Below, piece by piece: positions 11,401 to 24,620 of a stretch of DNA of 64,000 nt. Under the pieces are notes generated by a model, which searched no databases, was not told the DNA's origin, and saw nothing but the letters and a program-made list of their open reading frames with translations. Origin of the DNA: Rhyzopertha dominica (Eukaryota > Arthropoda > Insecta > Coleoptera > Bostrichidae); NCBI GenBank assembly GCA_025024175.1, contig QCXZ01000003.1, positions 54,702,023 to 54,766,022 of the forward strand, in the 5' to 3' direction. The stretch's first letter is position 1, and each line of letters starts with the position of its first letter. Both the position numbers and the translations under genes were made by a program.

Positions 11401-12706
11401 ATTTTCAGTATTAAATTGGTACATTTTGAGCCATACAAAATTAATTTAATGTAATTCTAGTAAATATTTTTGATTTGGTACTTTCCAGTAAATTTTTCAA
11501 ATTCTGTTTTCTAGTAGCAGCCTCCTGCTGTAGCTGGTAGTACTGGTAATACCATATCTCCGACCAATTATCAAATTATCAGATCGAATAATATATCTCT
11601 ATCCACTGTCTCTGCCAACTATTACGGTATCGCAATTCATAGGTCCTGAGTTAGACAATAACACCTTTTCGCACTTAAATGGTCGTTTGAACCAAAACGA
11701 TAATTTGCTGCTTCAGAGTCTTACAACTGACAATTCGTTGAATTCTAAGGTTAAGTTTAAGGCTTGGTTATCTCTCCTTAATAAACATTATTATGGTTTT
11801 GTTTGCGGTTCTGAAATAATAGTATAATGACTGTAAAAGTTTGCCGAGTCAACCGGTCAACTTACTAATTGGGACAGTTAGAACTTTGATCGTATACAAG
11901 TTTACTAAACGCAAATCGGATCTAGTAGATGAAAATATTATATAGTGCAAATATGTAGATTTTAAGTTTTAGTATTTTTAGTATTATTTATTTTTGGGTT
12001 TAGTAATTTTTCGTACATACTAACGCATTCGGTTGGAATATTGCAGAAACTGAAAAACGTTGTGTTGTGAAGTTTTGAGCGGTTTTTGCTTTTTTAGGCT
12101 AAATCACAATTATCTGTTTGGATCAACACAACCAATTTATTTGTAAATGGTTTTCAGAAAGTTGGAATGCACGAGCAGTGCGTTACCTATAGCTGGTAAA
12201 TGCCGGTTATTTACAAGCGCTAAATAAAAAGACATCATTCATCTTACTTCCTTTCACTTCCTTTTCTTGTACGGAATCGGAAATTCAGAGTGCTTACTGT
12301 GCCTTAATGGCCAGAACAGCCCAACAAAACATCATCAATCCGACTAACACTGTTGGGAAGCCATGTTGTTTTCAGCAATCAACAGTAAGTGTAGCGACTG
12401 AAAAAGTTGTACCTGATTTGTACAAGATGCCTTAGTTAAGTCTCCATGTCAGTTTTGAATATTACTTAAACAAAGCGGCTTGTTGCAATACTGTACAAAA
12501 CATCGATGTTTCGAACGGCACAATACTGTGTAACAGTAAGAATCAGTATCTACAAAATGAGTATGGCGCACGCTAGACCTCCTCTATCAATAGTGCAAAT
12601 CCAAGTTTATCTGCCTTATGACAAATTCTGCACTAAGATTCTACGCCACTATGATTTACGTAAATGATTTTAAAATAAGAGATATTATTGACAATGACGT
12701 GCGGAA
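11401..12706. other. No gene recognised
   Basis: AT-rich. Nothing beyond short frames was seen. The 66-codon frame at 12618-12818 overlaps the tandem duplication described next. Confidence 0.4.
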
Positions 12707-12976
12707 ACATTTTAAAACAAAATCGAATACATCGAACTTCTTAACCACCATAGTAAATGATTATGTACTGTCGTGGTTTGAATCGATAAAATGTAACACA
12801 GAAGAATCGATCTTCTAATGTTTTTTTTGCACCTTCTAACAACATTTTAAAACAACATCGAATACATCGAAATTCTCAATCACCATAGTACGTGATTATT
12901 TACTGTCGTGGTCTGAATCGATGAAATGTAACCCAAAAGAATCGAACTTCTACGATGTTGGAAATAAGAACGAACC
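12707..12976. repeat. Two-copy 135-bp tandem duplication with coding-like frame
   Basis: The stretch from 12707 recurs from 12842 (period about 135 bp, roughly 85% identity). Both copies translate to related peptides: HFKTKSNTSNF...SWFESIKCN in the first and HFKTTSNTSKF...SWSESMKCN in the second. The second frame stays open without a stop to about 13069. An upstream start codon for it is lacking. No protein family was recognised. It could be a duplicated exon or a piece of a decayed ORF. Confidence 0.5.
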
Positions 12977-15900
12977 GCTAGAACACAGGCATCTCTTGCC
13001 TGTTGCATTGTTCGAAGATTTACAACGAATTACTGTGAGAAGAATTCAGAGTTTGCAGGAGCGCTTATAAACTCTGCATTCCTCGGCTGTTAAGAGCTCT
13101 TTAGACATCTTTCAGGAAACAATGCAACTTCAGACGCTCCGAGCAAGTATGTCCTCCGGTTTAATTACGTAAGCCTCTTAAATGATTAAAGCTTAAAAAT
13201 GCCTATTTGATTAGAGATGACTTGGCTCAAGGTCGTGTAAATAACGCTCATGAAAATAGAATGATCATAGAAAAGTCAGTACCTAAGCGCGTTTCTGCTG
13301 GGAATACTCGAGGGTTTTATACGGCTTCAGAATTGCTAGCGTACCGAATGAGTTGAGGCATTGTATTTACATTCCATTAGGATAAAACGGATTAAGGAAT
13401 TAAGATAAGTTAGAAGGCGAGACGCTTAGTAAACCAACATTGCATCGTGCGCTCTTACGTAATTACTTAACTGTGCCTGTGAATTAAGACCGACGGGAAT
13501 TATTTAACGTTCCTAGTCAACCTGTTACAAGATAGGTTGATAATGGTCCTACTCAAGCTTCCCTCAATATTTCTGCTACGCGTGATAAAAATTGTATTAA
13601 GAAATAGTTTCTTTGGTACAGAACAAGTGGCACTTTTTAATAACCTTTTTAGTCCACCCAGTGCTTACTCGGAAAATACTTGCTCAATGGAAGTATTTTG
13701 GGTTTTAAGCTGATGCTAGTCAAAATCTATAATTGCAGTGTGCCACGAAAATGATCAATATATTAACTTGTTCTTCTTCTATCCGCATTGTTATTGAGCT
13801 GATTTCAGCTAATATAACAGTGTTCATTTAGAAAAATCATCAAGTCACTTACAATTTGTTGACGGACGAAATCGCTGAGAAAAGGGGATATGATTTGTTG
13901 CTCATTACTAACACAATCTGTCAATGACACTAACAGAAATCTAATTTACGGTTTGTTATGCTTTCACATCTTAAACCGTCGAAAATAAAATAATATGTTA
14001 GCTCAAAGTTGCGTAAACTTGACGACTTTTTCAAATAGTCTAATAACCTCTCGATCTGATGTTTTCACCTACTGTATCATATGACAGCGAGCTAGAAGCT
14101 GCGTCGTTTTGACAGGTGCCCCCCGGCAGCCACTTCGAAAGTAAAATGTAGGTAAAATCATAATAATAGCTCCTGGTCACTTATTATACGACTAAACAAA
14201 AAAGTGTATGTAAGCAACAGTCGAATTTTCAGTGAATAATTTTAAAGTGTGGATGCAAAACAACGCAGTGCTGTCTTTATAAAATGAAACGTCCAAAAAG
14301 AAATTAAACACAAAAGAAACCCATTAGATACAATCCATTTAGGTGGTTAAAGTTATCCTACTTCTAACAACTCAGTTGTGAACAGACAAAATTCATATTA
14401 ATGGATGGTACTCTTGAGACTTGGTGCTTCAAAAAATAAAACAAACTTATAGGTAGGTATGCAATGATTGAACGATTCTTATTTATTATACTTACTTTTG
14501 TGAAACGTAGATGCTGTAAGTTTAAATTTTAAAACAATTTGATATCGTTTTTCTTGTTTAAGTGATCGATCTTAGTTGTTTAATTATTTTATCAGTCGTG
14601 TGTTTTAAATCAATCAGGTCGAAACATTTGATGCTTTATCAAATATACAGCTTGTTTTGGANAATATCCGGTATTTTAAACCAAACGAGCCTTAATTATT
14701 CCCGTGGAAGATAAATATGAGTAAAATCCTGAAGTAGGTCATTTTTATTTCGGAGGGAAACATCTTGTGATGTATCATTCAAGATTGTCACAGCAGCTCC
14801 GTACCACTGGCAGCTCTCAACCTTCATTTTTAAATAGGGAAGATATGTCTAGCAATACATCATTTTGAAGCCTTTTTTGATAATTCGTAGGAATTCGAAA
14901 ACACATACAATACTTGTAAAAGCAGGTAATTTTTCGACAATCTTCCCCGCACTTTAACCAAACATTCTAATTAAAGGCCTTCAATAAGTATGCAGCAACA
15001 TAACCGTACGGATTTGATTTTAACAAATAAAATCTTCACTATTCATCTTTCGTTATAATGAATCTTCCTTTTAATTTGTTTTTTAGTACCACATTATAAG
15101 CTGTAATTTCACATGACACTTTTGTATCTGTAATACTCATGATACGTATTAAATAAACCAGTTGATGCATAGGGTAGCATATGACCCCTTCGAAACCGCT
15201 GTCGGCAACAACCTTACGTAAATAACTTTATTATGTAAAAATTATAACCCTGTTTGCTTAAATGCAGATAATTCTGATAGCCGATTATGTTACTTTATCG
15301 TAATGTACATATTCGATAGCGTAATGTAGAAGATAAAAATTACATATGCAACGACAAAAAAACAATTGACAGCCTGTTGTCAAATGCATGTCTATAGTGG
15401 GCAACACGACGTTTTTAATTAGAGGTTGATTAAACCGCTTTCATGTTCAGTAGGCACGGTAAAGGCTTTTATTGACGTTCATATATATTCATCCAATTCA
15501 TTTAGGCGTTATTTAGATTTCATCTGCACTGCGTTATGCGTACTGTAACGAAATGGATTGGACTACTCGATAACATGTTACAGTAAAAAAAATGGAGAAA
15601 CCGTACTTTTAGATTTATAGCTATTGTTTAGTATGTAGAAATTTGATCCTTACTTAATAGATGTGCAATTTTAATAATTTAGGGTAACAGTTCGGTATAC
15701 ACAAAAAATTAAGGGAAATCTCCATTATTTGCAAAATATTATGAATAAATATAATCAATCATGAAAAATAATAACACGCAGGTTATTGGAATTACAGGTA
15801 TTAATTTTCTTCGTTATTTATAAATTTTAGTTACTTGAAACTTCAGTTTTTCATTTAATGGAATAGGCACAGTTTATACTTTGTGGGCAGCTTTCAGTGG

Positions 15901-17304
15901 AATTTTTAAATGCCTTTTTGATTTGTACTGTATACCTAGATAGTATGATAGATAACGAATGGTAAGTTTATCCTTTACAAATATTGCCTCGACATGGTAG
16001 TAAAGGTATAAGGCTTCGATGAAGAACCTCGCAATGCCAGGATTCTCGTATTTTAGACTTTTGGTTTTAAAGAACTTCTTCATTCACGCGAAGACGCTTG
16101 ATTTACTGAACATGGAAAGCCGCCGAATAATAACTCTTATGGTGCTACCCTGACCATTAAGCATCTACGTTACCGATTGCAGTAATGCAGAGAACAAACA
16201 CAGTGGAATCAGTAAGGGCATACTGTTGCCTCTAACGCCTAATCTACATTTTGGGGTGATAAACATGAAGGTTAAACAAGTTTGGTAGGACGCACTTTTG
16301 GAGTGTTGTTTTGGAGGCTGTTGCTCAGAACACATTTTGTCTTTTTCTAAGGTAATATGACAATCCAGCATTAAATTCAGGAAGCAATGGAGCCCAAGCC
16401 TATGCACTACCTCAGAGCCCGCACTATTCCACATTTTTAACAAGATAGTGCACTTTCACATATATTTCGACTATTTTAAATAAGATATCTCCAATTTATT
16501 CGCTGTGCCGCCTATCAAGACCTCGCTATGTTTTACATATCTGGGACATGGGCAGAACATTGAAAGTTTACCCCATCCTTCACAGACTTCTTCATGAAGC
16601 TGTACGAGTGGCCTGGATTGAGTCATCTCATGTAAACGACCTTTGATCTAATAATTTTAAACGAATAAATGGCTGTTCCAACTTCCTACAAGCTTTTTTA
16701 TAAATATAATTTGACTTTTAATGCAACAGGAATTGCGGAGGGTGAATAGATACTTTTAGTGTTGTTTTGAGGCAAAAGCGCCGCAGTAGTATATGCATGA
16801 CTATTTAACAAATAAAATTTTACGTAAACTGAAAATATATATAGTTACTGGTTATAAAATGTATTTTGCACTAGAAAATGGATAAAATGCACTACATTTT
16901 CCTTCTAAACTCAGTATAGCGTTTCATAAACCAGAACACTACCGTATAGATCCACTGAACTATTGCCAGTGAATGAAAATATTTTAAACAAACTATTTAT
17001 TTTCTAATGTCTGTTAAATGAATCTGAGAAATACTCGTAGATGTGTCTTAACGATATGAAAATGACTGCATAAATTTTATGCTGCTTCAGTTTACAGTTT
17101 TGCATAATACCAAATATAAGATTTGGAGGACGAAGTGTCCCGCTAGTAGCAAATTCGGGATGACACCACTAAGTCCCACCCAACTTTGGTCATAAACTGC
17201 ATGATGATCCCCTACAATAAGGCTTGTCAATAAAAGAATTAAACCTTGGTACCATTTTTCTGGTTCAATGCAAATTTTTCAACNANAATAAAGAATTATA
17301 AGAT
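12977..17304. other. No gene recognised
   Basis: Long AT-rich stretch. The second tandem frame runs out at about 13069. A dispersed repeat sits at 13829-13926 (separate entry). Minus-strand frames at 15874-16083 and 16165-16443 have no recognisable domain, and their composition does not stand out from the surrounding noncoding sequence. Confidence 0.4.
13829..13926 (+). repeat. Dispersed repeat, partner at 47.3 kb
   Basis: About 98 bp shared at roughly 75% identity with 47309-47407 in the same orientation, including the phrase ATCATCAAGTC, then GACGGAC, and CACAATCT near the end. No TIR or target duplication is seen. Reverse translation gives a stop-free stretch with little family signal. 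It could be a fragment of an old retroelement. Confidence 0.45.
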
Positions 17305-17580
17305 TAGGGTTTTGCAGGTAAATATATTTCTTAAAAGGTATTGGCTGTTTTGACCGGGAATCGAACACTGCACCATCAAAACCCTATTAGCTGACTTGCT
17401 AGTCGCCTGTTGTTTGTGGGTTTTAGAGCGACTTCTACTACGGTGGCTAGATTATGGCGACAAGTAGCTAATTATAACGCAAATTATTATATATCAAAGT
17501 TATTTATTACTTACCTGTTTGATTGATACTGTTGATAAGAAGACTTGATTAGGTTTCTGCAGGTGAATATATTTGAAAAA
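17305..17580 (-). repeat. tRNA-derived SINE unit, copy 1
   Basis: On the minus strand a Pol III B box (GTTCGATTCCC, at about 17355-17365) sits in a tRNA-like region (about 17350-17415). The unit is bracketed by related direct copies of a CTGCAGGT/TTGCAGGT block near 17312 and 17558. A matching unit lies at 54.64-55.05 kb at roughly 75% identity over its interior. This copy is more decayed in the tRNA part than the other, and its right end touches the PLE relic. Confidence 0.55.
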
Positions 17581-17910
17581 CGTATTGCCAGAGCTTCTAG
17601 AAGTTTCTATAACTTCTTTCATTAGACGTTTGGAATAATATTTTTCTCTATATATAATGTTGTTTTGTAAAAATCAACCATGTAGTTAGTTAGATATGAA
17701 AGCGCAGCTGTGGAAAACGTATTTACTTGTTGCAGTTCAGTGGCACGTGAGTGTTTTTCCAAATGGATTCCTATTTTTATTTTAGTATGACCTATGTAAC
17801 ATTTGCCGCCAGAACAAGTTATTATGTAAACACTTTCATTTCCTAAATGTAGTTTATATTTAGTGCGACACAATATTTAATCATTTTATTATAAGTACTA
17901 TCAACATCTA
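17540..17910 (-). pseudogene. PLE GIY-YIG endonuclease relic
   Basis: The minus-strand frame from 17873 reads VYIITCSGGKCYIGHTK, the GIY-YIG signature (VY.I.C.cg..YIG.T.), followed by HLEKHSRA, which matches the usual EH.ra block. The tail NYMVDFYKTTLYIEKNI leads, after a frameshift, into YYSKRLMKEVIETSRSS, equivalent to the YY.RL.rEaiEi block of PLE endonucleases. RT is missing and stops follow. The sequence is divergent from family 1 and probably belongs to a third family. Confidence 0.7.
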
Positions 17911-20039
17911 AGGATATCATCATCCTTTTTAATTTTGTACATAATGCAAAAGCAACTTCAACTTACTTTGCGGTGAATGAGAATTTACTTGATTTGGACG
18001 AGTATTTTTATTAAACATTGGTCAAGTACTCATGCTGCTATAACCATTTCTTACTAGCGTTGATTTAAGATGATAAACTTCTTACTCTAACTATATTTTG
18101 CCTGAAATTAGTTCTTATAAGATTGTTTCTTTTTCGTGTATGGGGGGTGTGTAAGATATGGCATGTAAATATTTGGATGTGTGTGTGTTGGTTTTCTATA
18201 AACCTTGTGCCTTAACTGACTATCTTTTTTGTAAATTTGTATATCTAAGAAAGAAGAACTGCATAGTGATTTTTATACTAGGAACTCTAGCATACCGCGG
18301 CGCCAAATCACAAAAGTATAGGTTTAAGCTGCTGCTTCTTTAAAAAAGTATTAGAAATTTTTAGAAATACGAAAAACTTTAATAGTGGTGATGGAATTAA
18401 AAGGTTTTCTGCACGATCAGTTTAGATTTTATCAGGTTGACATCTTATTTCTATGACATCGCGCTCTTTGGTAATTAGTTTATCGACTTTCAAAATTTTG
18501 TTTGAAGTTGTGTATGACAAATATTACAGATGCAATCTAAACTTTAGATCGACAAACAAATGTTTGATTAGCGCCAGTGTTTTTCTGAAAACATAATAAT
18601 CTCATATTATGGAAGCTGAAAGCATTCACCAAGTAAGTCATGAACTCACATAAAAACGGAGAATCGCTCAACGCAATTATATCAGAAGAAAAAACCCTTA
18701 TATTCATTCATGCAATGACAATAGAAAACGTAAATGTTAGTAAGGACAGTTGAGAAAGAAAACAAAAAAATCATGAAACGGTAATCTGCAACTTAGTAAT
18801 TCGTTTTGCACCCCAAGAAGCAAAACTGGTAAGCAACAGTTATAAATAAAATAGGTAACAATAGAACAGACTGTTTACAAGAGCACCTTTGATCAATGTC
18901 GTATGTACTTACTGTGATTAATAACTTGTTTGTTGTATGTATAATTTATGAGTTGTACTGGACTCATCGACTAGGAATATGATCATTAAAGCTACGCCAA
19001 TCAATCCACTAATATGCAAAAACGGTAAAGTGAATTGCAATGTCTCGAACAGTCGAAACCATTTGAAATTATCATAAATAAGACGGCTCAACGCATAAAA
19101 TTGTAATTTTAGGTTTCATTTGTGGCTTAGTAGTTAGTACCAGTTCTGTATAATTCAAGACAGCAGATTGGTCACCCTTCAGTCCCTCCTGGAGCAGGAC
19201 ACGCTCTGTAAAAGGTTTCTATCAGCGTTCGATGTTTTTATTCAATTTTCGGTATAAGGGCGCACTTGAGATGAAAATACCTGGAATTTGCAAAGGTATA
19301 CCTGCGTGAGCGGCAATAGCCTTCTTGAGATCCTTACGGGCAAGAGAAATATGATATTCAGTACTTAATTTTGTACATCGTGTTTTCAGTAATGGAAAGG
19401 GATAAGATCAAACCTTCCCCGAAGGCAATAAATTCAATCAAAGTTATTAAATCACTTTGGCCGGTCCTTTCGAGGGAAAACTGCGAAACAGCGTATTAAC
19501 CTCTGGGGCTGACCCTAGCCAAATCAAACTACCGCAAAATAACAGAGGGCGACACAAATAAATCAAATTTCGTGGGGACCCTCACGATTTCCTGTGGACC
19601 ATCACCACAACTTGATTTCGGCTGTAACCAGCGGCAGCAGACTTACGAAAATCAGGCGTGACCGGATAGTTCAGATTGGCTGTCAAAATGATCGATCGCA
19701 ACGACGAGTGCCTAAAGAGACGATTTCTTCCTGTCGGGAAGCGTGGTCGGAGCAGGACCGGAATAGCGAAAATTCATAACGCCTTCAATTTCGCTTATAA
19801 ATTTATAATTTCCACATACCACATTAATTAATAAGCTACTTGTGTTATTAAAGTGATACCTACTATTTTTTATTGATTCGTCACTTCCTTCTATATCTAT
19901 AAGTATGTACTAATTATGATGGCAGCGTCTGAGTTACCCAGCCTGTCCACGAAGAAGTCGAAATAAAACAAAATGTTTTTTGTTATGTTTCAGTATAATC
20001 TCAGTTATTAAGTACATCTTTTGATTAATAGATAATTCA
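17911..20039. other. No gene recognised
   Basis: Contains small frames only (18158-18343, 19594-19779). The stretch 19440-19790 is GC-richer than its flanks and ends in a TTATGATGGCAGCG phrase near 19914 that looks a little like an LTR-to-primer-site junction. No matching second LTR exists in the window. Confidence 0.35.
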
Positions 20040-20470
20040 ATTAATAATATTATGGTTTGTTCTCAAAATGGACCAATACCGCTGCTTTCAACTCACTGTC
20101 ATCATCATTACAACGTCGGCCTCGAAGGTTTTTCATTAAATATCCAAACAGGTAATGACCACTGGGAGCCATATCGGGAAATGCTCTTGCGCTCACATTT
20201 TTATTCCCAATAGTCATGCAGAATTCTGCGAGCACTTATTGCAAAAAGCTTTGACATTTCTGTATTTCCAGCACTTTCAAATGGCAGTCACTTAACACTA
20301 GCCCCTCTGCAAGAGCAGTATTTTTAGCCTTTATCACTTCTACTGGCCTATCAGCGTTGTCATCTTCAAAACTCTTCTGCCCCATGCGAAAGCGCTTTGC
20401 CGATTCTTTTCACCGAATAGGAAGAATAACTTCCGCCGTACACGTGGTTTAACTTTTGTTTGACCACTTG
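20040..20470 (-). pseudogene. mariner transposase relic, internally deleted
   Basis: On the minus strand, FEDDNADRPVEVIKAKN with VLSDCHLKVLEIQK (about 20370-20260) matches the end of the mariner DNA-binding region (usually sfeDdpRsGRP.ev..e...vlEDrRlkv.Ei). It is followed within some 80 bp by FPDMAPSGHYLFGYL and LRGRR (20180-20100), the block with the third catalytic aspartate of DD34D. The intervening catalytic region with the first two aspartates is gone, so this is an internally deleted, frameshifted copy. Confidence 0.7.
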
Positions 20471-23400
20471 AGGTCTAAGCCCTTCTCTTGTGAAAAAAAT
20501 TGTTATAGTTCGTTTGAGTCACTTGAGGCATTTTACCAGTTGCACAGTATTCAAACTACTCTTAACTGAAAAGTACTTGACGTATAGAAAGCTTACTAAT
20601 ACATGTGCACATAAAAAGCCTAATATTTTGGCCCGTGAAAAATTTTAATCTATATTGCCTAGATATGTTGCGCTAAAAGCCCACTGCACTGAAGCTCTTG
20701 GTATATTGTGCCCATATTACTAAGAGCTAATCGTATACCTTGAGAAAAAGATACATCAGGTTTCGCAAATGGTGCCTAGAATAAATGTTATTTTTCCCCG
20801 TAAGTGATAGACATTTATAAAGAATATGCTATTCATATTCCTTTCGTGAATTTCCAACATGTGGCATCACTTGCTCCAGTAAGTGGTGGTAAGTGTTGCT
20901 TTAAAATGCTATTATGTCTTATCCTACTAAGCGTTATTTAGTTCCTGAGACTTTAGTTCCCCGATACCAAGAAACTCATTCCATGACAACTATGTTTTCT
21001 AGACATGAAGTGCACCAGAGCATTGATTTACCAACTTGGAGCTTAATTTATTCTGCTGTCGTACACTTTTAGAAACTGCTTAGTAGTAGGTCATCATACA
21101 GACCCGCTTATTACTTTAGCTTTTGCTAGACGTAAAACGGTAGCATTATACTGCTCATGTTCACACATTCATCACCAAGTAGGTCTAGCTTCCATCCTCT
21201 CAGCAATCAACACTCTCAAGGGTTTTAAGCGCTTATGTTTAACTGCATGCTCAGCATTGATTCTTCTCAATATTTCATCCTGAATTGCCTTTGTAATGGG
21301 TGCACCTTCATAATGAACGATTTTGTGCCAATACGCTACCGGAGTCTCTGAGGTTGCAATTAAGTGGAGATCAGTACAACAATGTAGGGTAAAAGTGCGC
21401 TTTTTAACTGATTATTTAAGTTGCACTGTTATCTGTGTTTTTATTGCTTTTGTTGAGTCTCGCCTGTGTTGCTCTTCACGAAATGTAACATTTTATGTCT
21501 TTCTACCGTTGGAGTTAACGACTCTGGCAATTAGGATGCGCATGAGCTACGCAATAATGATTATTTGATTGTAGCAGTGAAATATTAACAACTGATTTAC
21601 TATTTATTATGGAGTTTGTTGCCCTGAATCAATGTTAACACATATTTAATAGTCTTACGTGAGAATAAAGTGACACATTCAATGACTTTTAGCTATAAAA
21701 AGAACTGGTGCATCCAAATACTAGTAAGTACCCATTTTGATTTTATAAAAAAGCAATTTTACAAATAAACCCATAAACACTATTCGCACTGCTAGAAGAA
21801 TACAACAGCTTTTGCCTGTTAACTCAAAGGTAAAAATACATGGATATATAAGTGCTGAACGCAACGTTTCCAGCAATTTTTTTATTAACGTAAGGTCGAT
21901 CATTGTCTCGCTGGTCAGATATCATATTTGTTTATTTGGCATATCCTAATCTTGAAAGGGACTAGCAGTATTCTTCTGTATTTTTCACGTCATATACAGC
22001 AACATCCGCTTACAACGGACCACAAGGGATCGACGAAAACGGTTCACTATAAGCCAGTGTTCATAATAAATGTTAAATACTGATATAAATAAAAAACTTT
22101 TAATTTCTTCATTTATTCGCATAATATGAGGTATCCAAGTGCGCAAAAAACGGCCTAAACGCGTCAAAAAAGTATACCCAGACCTACATAACGTCCTTAG
22201 GACGACTGGACGTTAAGGAGTATGCAACACTGTGCAGCATAAGGAAAAGCACTCCGCGTCATAAAGCAGTTCCAAATTGAAACCCGTATTTCTCAAGAAC
22301 CAGGCGCGACTGCAAGAAACGGATTCCATATTCGTATTCCGGAGGTCATTTCTTAGAGGTACGCATCAGCTCGATAGACGATGGGACGTTATATTAAATA
22401 ATTATCATTCTTCAAAGTAAAAGCTTTACTTATTTTCTCCGAAATTGCGTCACTCATGATTGCACGCTTTCGGTACATTGTTGTCGTACCTAAATAAAGA
22501 GCTCTATCATAAGTTGTAAGTCATCAAGCGGTGTTGTACGCAATTATGTTCTCAGTTCTCACATGTATAATGTAAATGTTGTCGCGCGCAGCACAGGGTG
22601 CGGCACAACACTTTATGTGACAAATATAGAAATTAGACGTTTACTATTTTAGACCTACCTACCTTACGTACATTACGTACATATTTTTTTGCGCGCACCT
22701 TCCTGTAAAATACTCACATAATATTTTGATGCTTCGCGGCGCGCTGTCGAGTGGCAGTGTATCTATTGGGCGATGGTTGCACCAACGTGACTGATGTTCC
22801 AAAATTTCATTTTACTCTGGCTCCTTTATGTATGCTTGTGGTTTAATAAATAACTTTGTTTGTGTACTAATATCAAGGCTCCTAATTTTATGGAGTATTG
22901 AAATTGTAGCCACTTTCACTCGAAGAAGAGCGGGAAATTTGAAAGTGACATAACTGGGATGCCAGAAAATGATAAGAATATATGCCTGGATATTTGAAAT
23001 GCTGTAAACTGGAGATAGAAAAATGGAATAATCCTGCGGGTTGAGAGTTTAGGCAATTTGTTTATTTTATACTCGTAGCAGCATTACCAGCATGTTACTT
23101 GTAAACCTTACTAGTGTGCACAGTCTCTTTATCAAGCCTCGAAATCTGAACAGAAACGATATTTGGTGATGAAAGGAATATAATACAACCAACTGAAATT
23201 TAAGAGCAAAGCACGGATAGAGGTTGACAGAAATGACAGAGAGGTTAAGCAACGTTAAATGAAAAGGCAACAACTGATTTGTAATTGTGCTATTCGTTTG
23301 TGTACTACTATTCCATCCAGTAATAGAATAAAGATAAGGATCTGACAATTAAAATTATTTGTTAATCACATAAAAGGAAAACTCTAGATAAAATCACCTA

Positions 23401-24127
23401 TGGATGCAATTGGATATTTGCACAATTTCTGAAAATAGTGCGAAGGGATGGCCTTAAATGCATATCATGTATATTGAACATTTTATTTGATATAATTACA
23501 TGAATAACTAAAAATTCTTTCAAAACTGAAAAATTCCCGCGTAAAACAGCCTCTTGCGGTAGGGCAGTCGTGTGACGTAATTTGTCAGATTTGCCAATTG
23601 CAACAATGACGTTTTCAGTGTTAATATACATTTAATCAGTCTTAATAGTTTCAAAATGAAATGAACACCCAACACATTGTAGAATAAATGCAAAAGGCAC
23701 AGTCTGGTGTTAAAAAATATGTGAAGTAAGGTTTGACAACTGTCAAAAATGAGATGCTATACGACTTTATGCGTCACATCCGTTTTAGAGACTGCTTGTT
23801 TTTGGGCATTTTTCAAATGAGCATTGCTTAATAAATATGTAAGAATACATATGTAGTATACTTATTTATGTATGCATTGCTTTGTATAATTTTGCAGCGG
23901 AAGTGATTTTTTGTATATGGAAAATTCTCGATCTTCTCTCATAACCTCACTCATGCTTTGTGTCAATCAAAGTCGCTGATCAATCCGAAATGTTCGAAAT
24001 ATTGGTGCAATAAATAGCGGTACCCTATAACTTGAACTAATATCTAACTAACATTAGTTCGTTGTTTGGCAACTGCTTTAACATTGGATAAAATTGTAAT
24101 TTGTTGTATGGTCCACTTCATTTTTTT
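20471..24127. other. No gene recognised
   Basis: AT-rich with scattered frames. A 60-codon coding-like minus frame at about 21172-21355 (HYEGAPITKAIQDEILRRIN) and a 77-codon minus frame at 23398-23631 look protein-like but match nothing I can name. Confidence 0.35.
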
Positions 24128-24620
24128 GGAAGGAAAAACAGCGAAGGAAATACATGAAAGGATCCTATGACACCATTCGATTTTTGGTAAATGGTGTAAG
24201 CACGGTAGAATAAGCATCATGGATGCATGTCATCCTGGAGCTGTGACACCAAAAATCATCGATAAAGTCCATTATTTGGTATTAGCTGATAGATGGATAC
24301 AAAAGCGTGAATTAGTAGATACTGCAGGCATCTTAACTGAGCAAATTTTCTTCATTTCATTAGATGGGTGCTACGGCTACGTCTATTCACACCTGAGCAA
24401 CAGCTAATTCGCCTGAAAACTTTTCACTTTTTGTGATAATAAAAGAAACATGGATACATCCTGAAATGAAACAGCACACAGCAGCCCAGACAATGCATTT
24501 TACATGACGAACCAGCTCCTGAAAAAGCAAAATGCGTTCCGTGTACTGGAAAAGTGATGGCGTCAGTATTTAGTGAGGCAAAAGGAATTATAATTATTGA
24601 TTTTTAAAAAGGGGAAATCC
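24128..24620 (+). pseudogene. mariner transposase relic
   Basis: Reads GKTAKEIHERI (from about 24134) and then GAVTPKIIDKVHYLVLADR with IQKRELVDTAGILTEQIF (24239-24350), the helix-turn-helix region of mariner transposases. TPEQ-like and QLIRLKTF phrases follow. ETWIHPEMKQHTAAQ (about 24447) replaces the usual DETW..hy.PE.K.qs.qW, so the first catalytic aspartate has become lysine. EKAKCVP and GKVMASVF correspond to the kk.r...gKvm.tvF block. Several frameshifts and stops; no TIR identified. Confidence 0.75.

Noticed and set aside
19440..19930. Possible solo LTR ending before a GATGGCAGCG phrase
   Set aside because: No second LTR, no TG...CA pair with duplication could be fixed.
21172..21355. 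60-codon minus-strand coding-like frame
   Set aside because: Isolated, no recognisable motif, no start codon context.
23398..23631. 77-codon minus-strand frame that reads like protein
   Set aside because: No family could be named, no splice context, and only one such frame; left unassigned.
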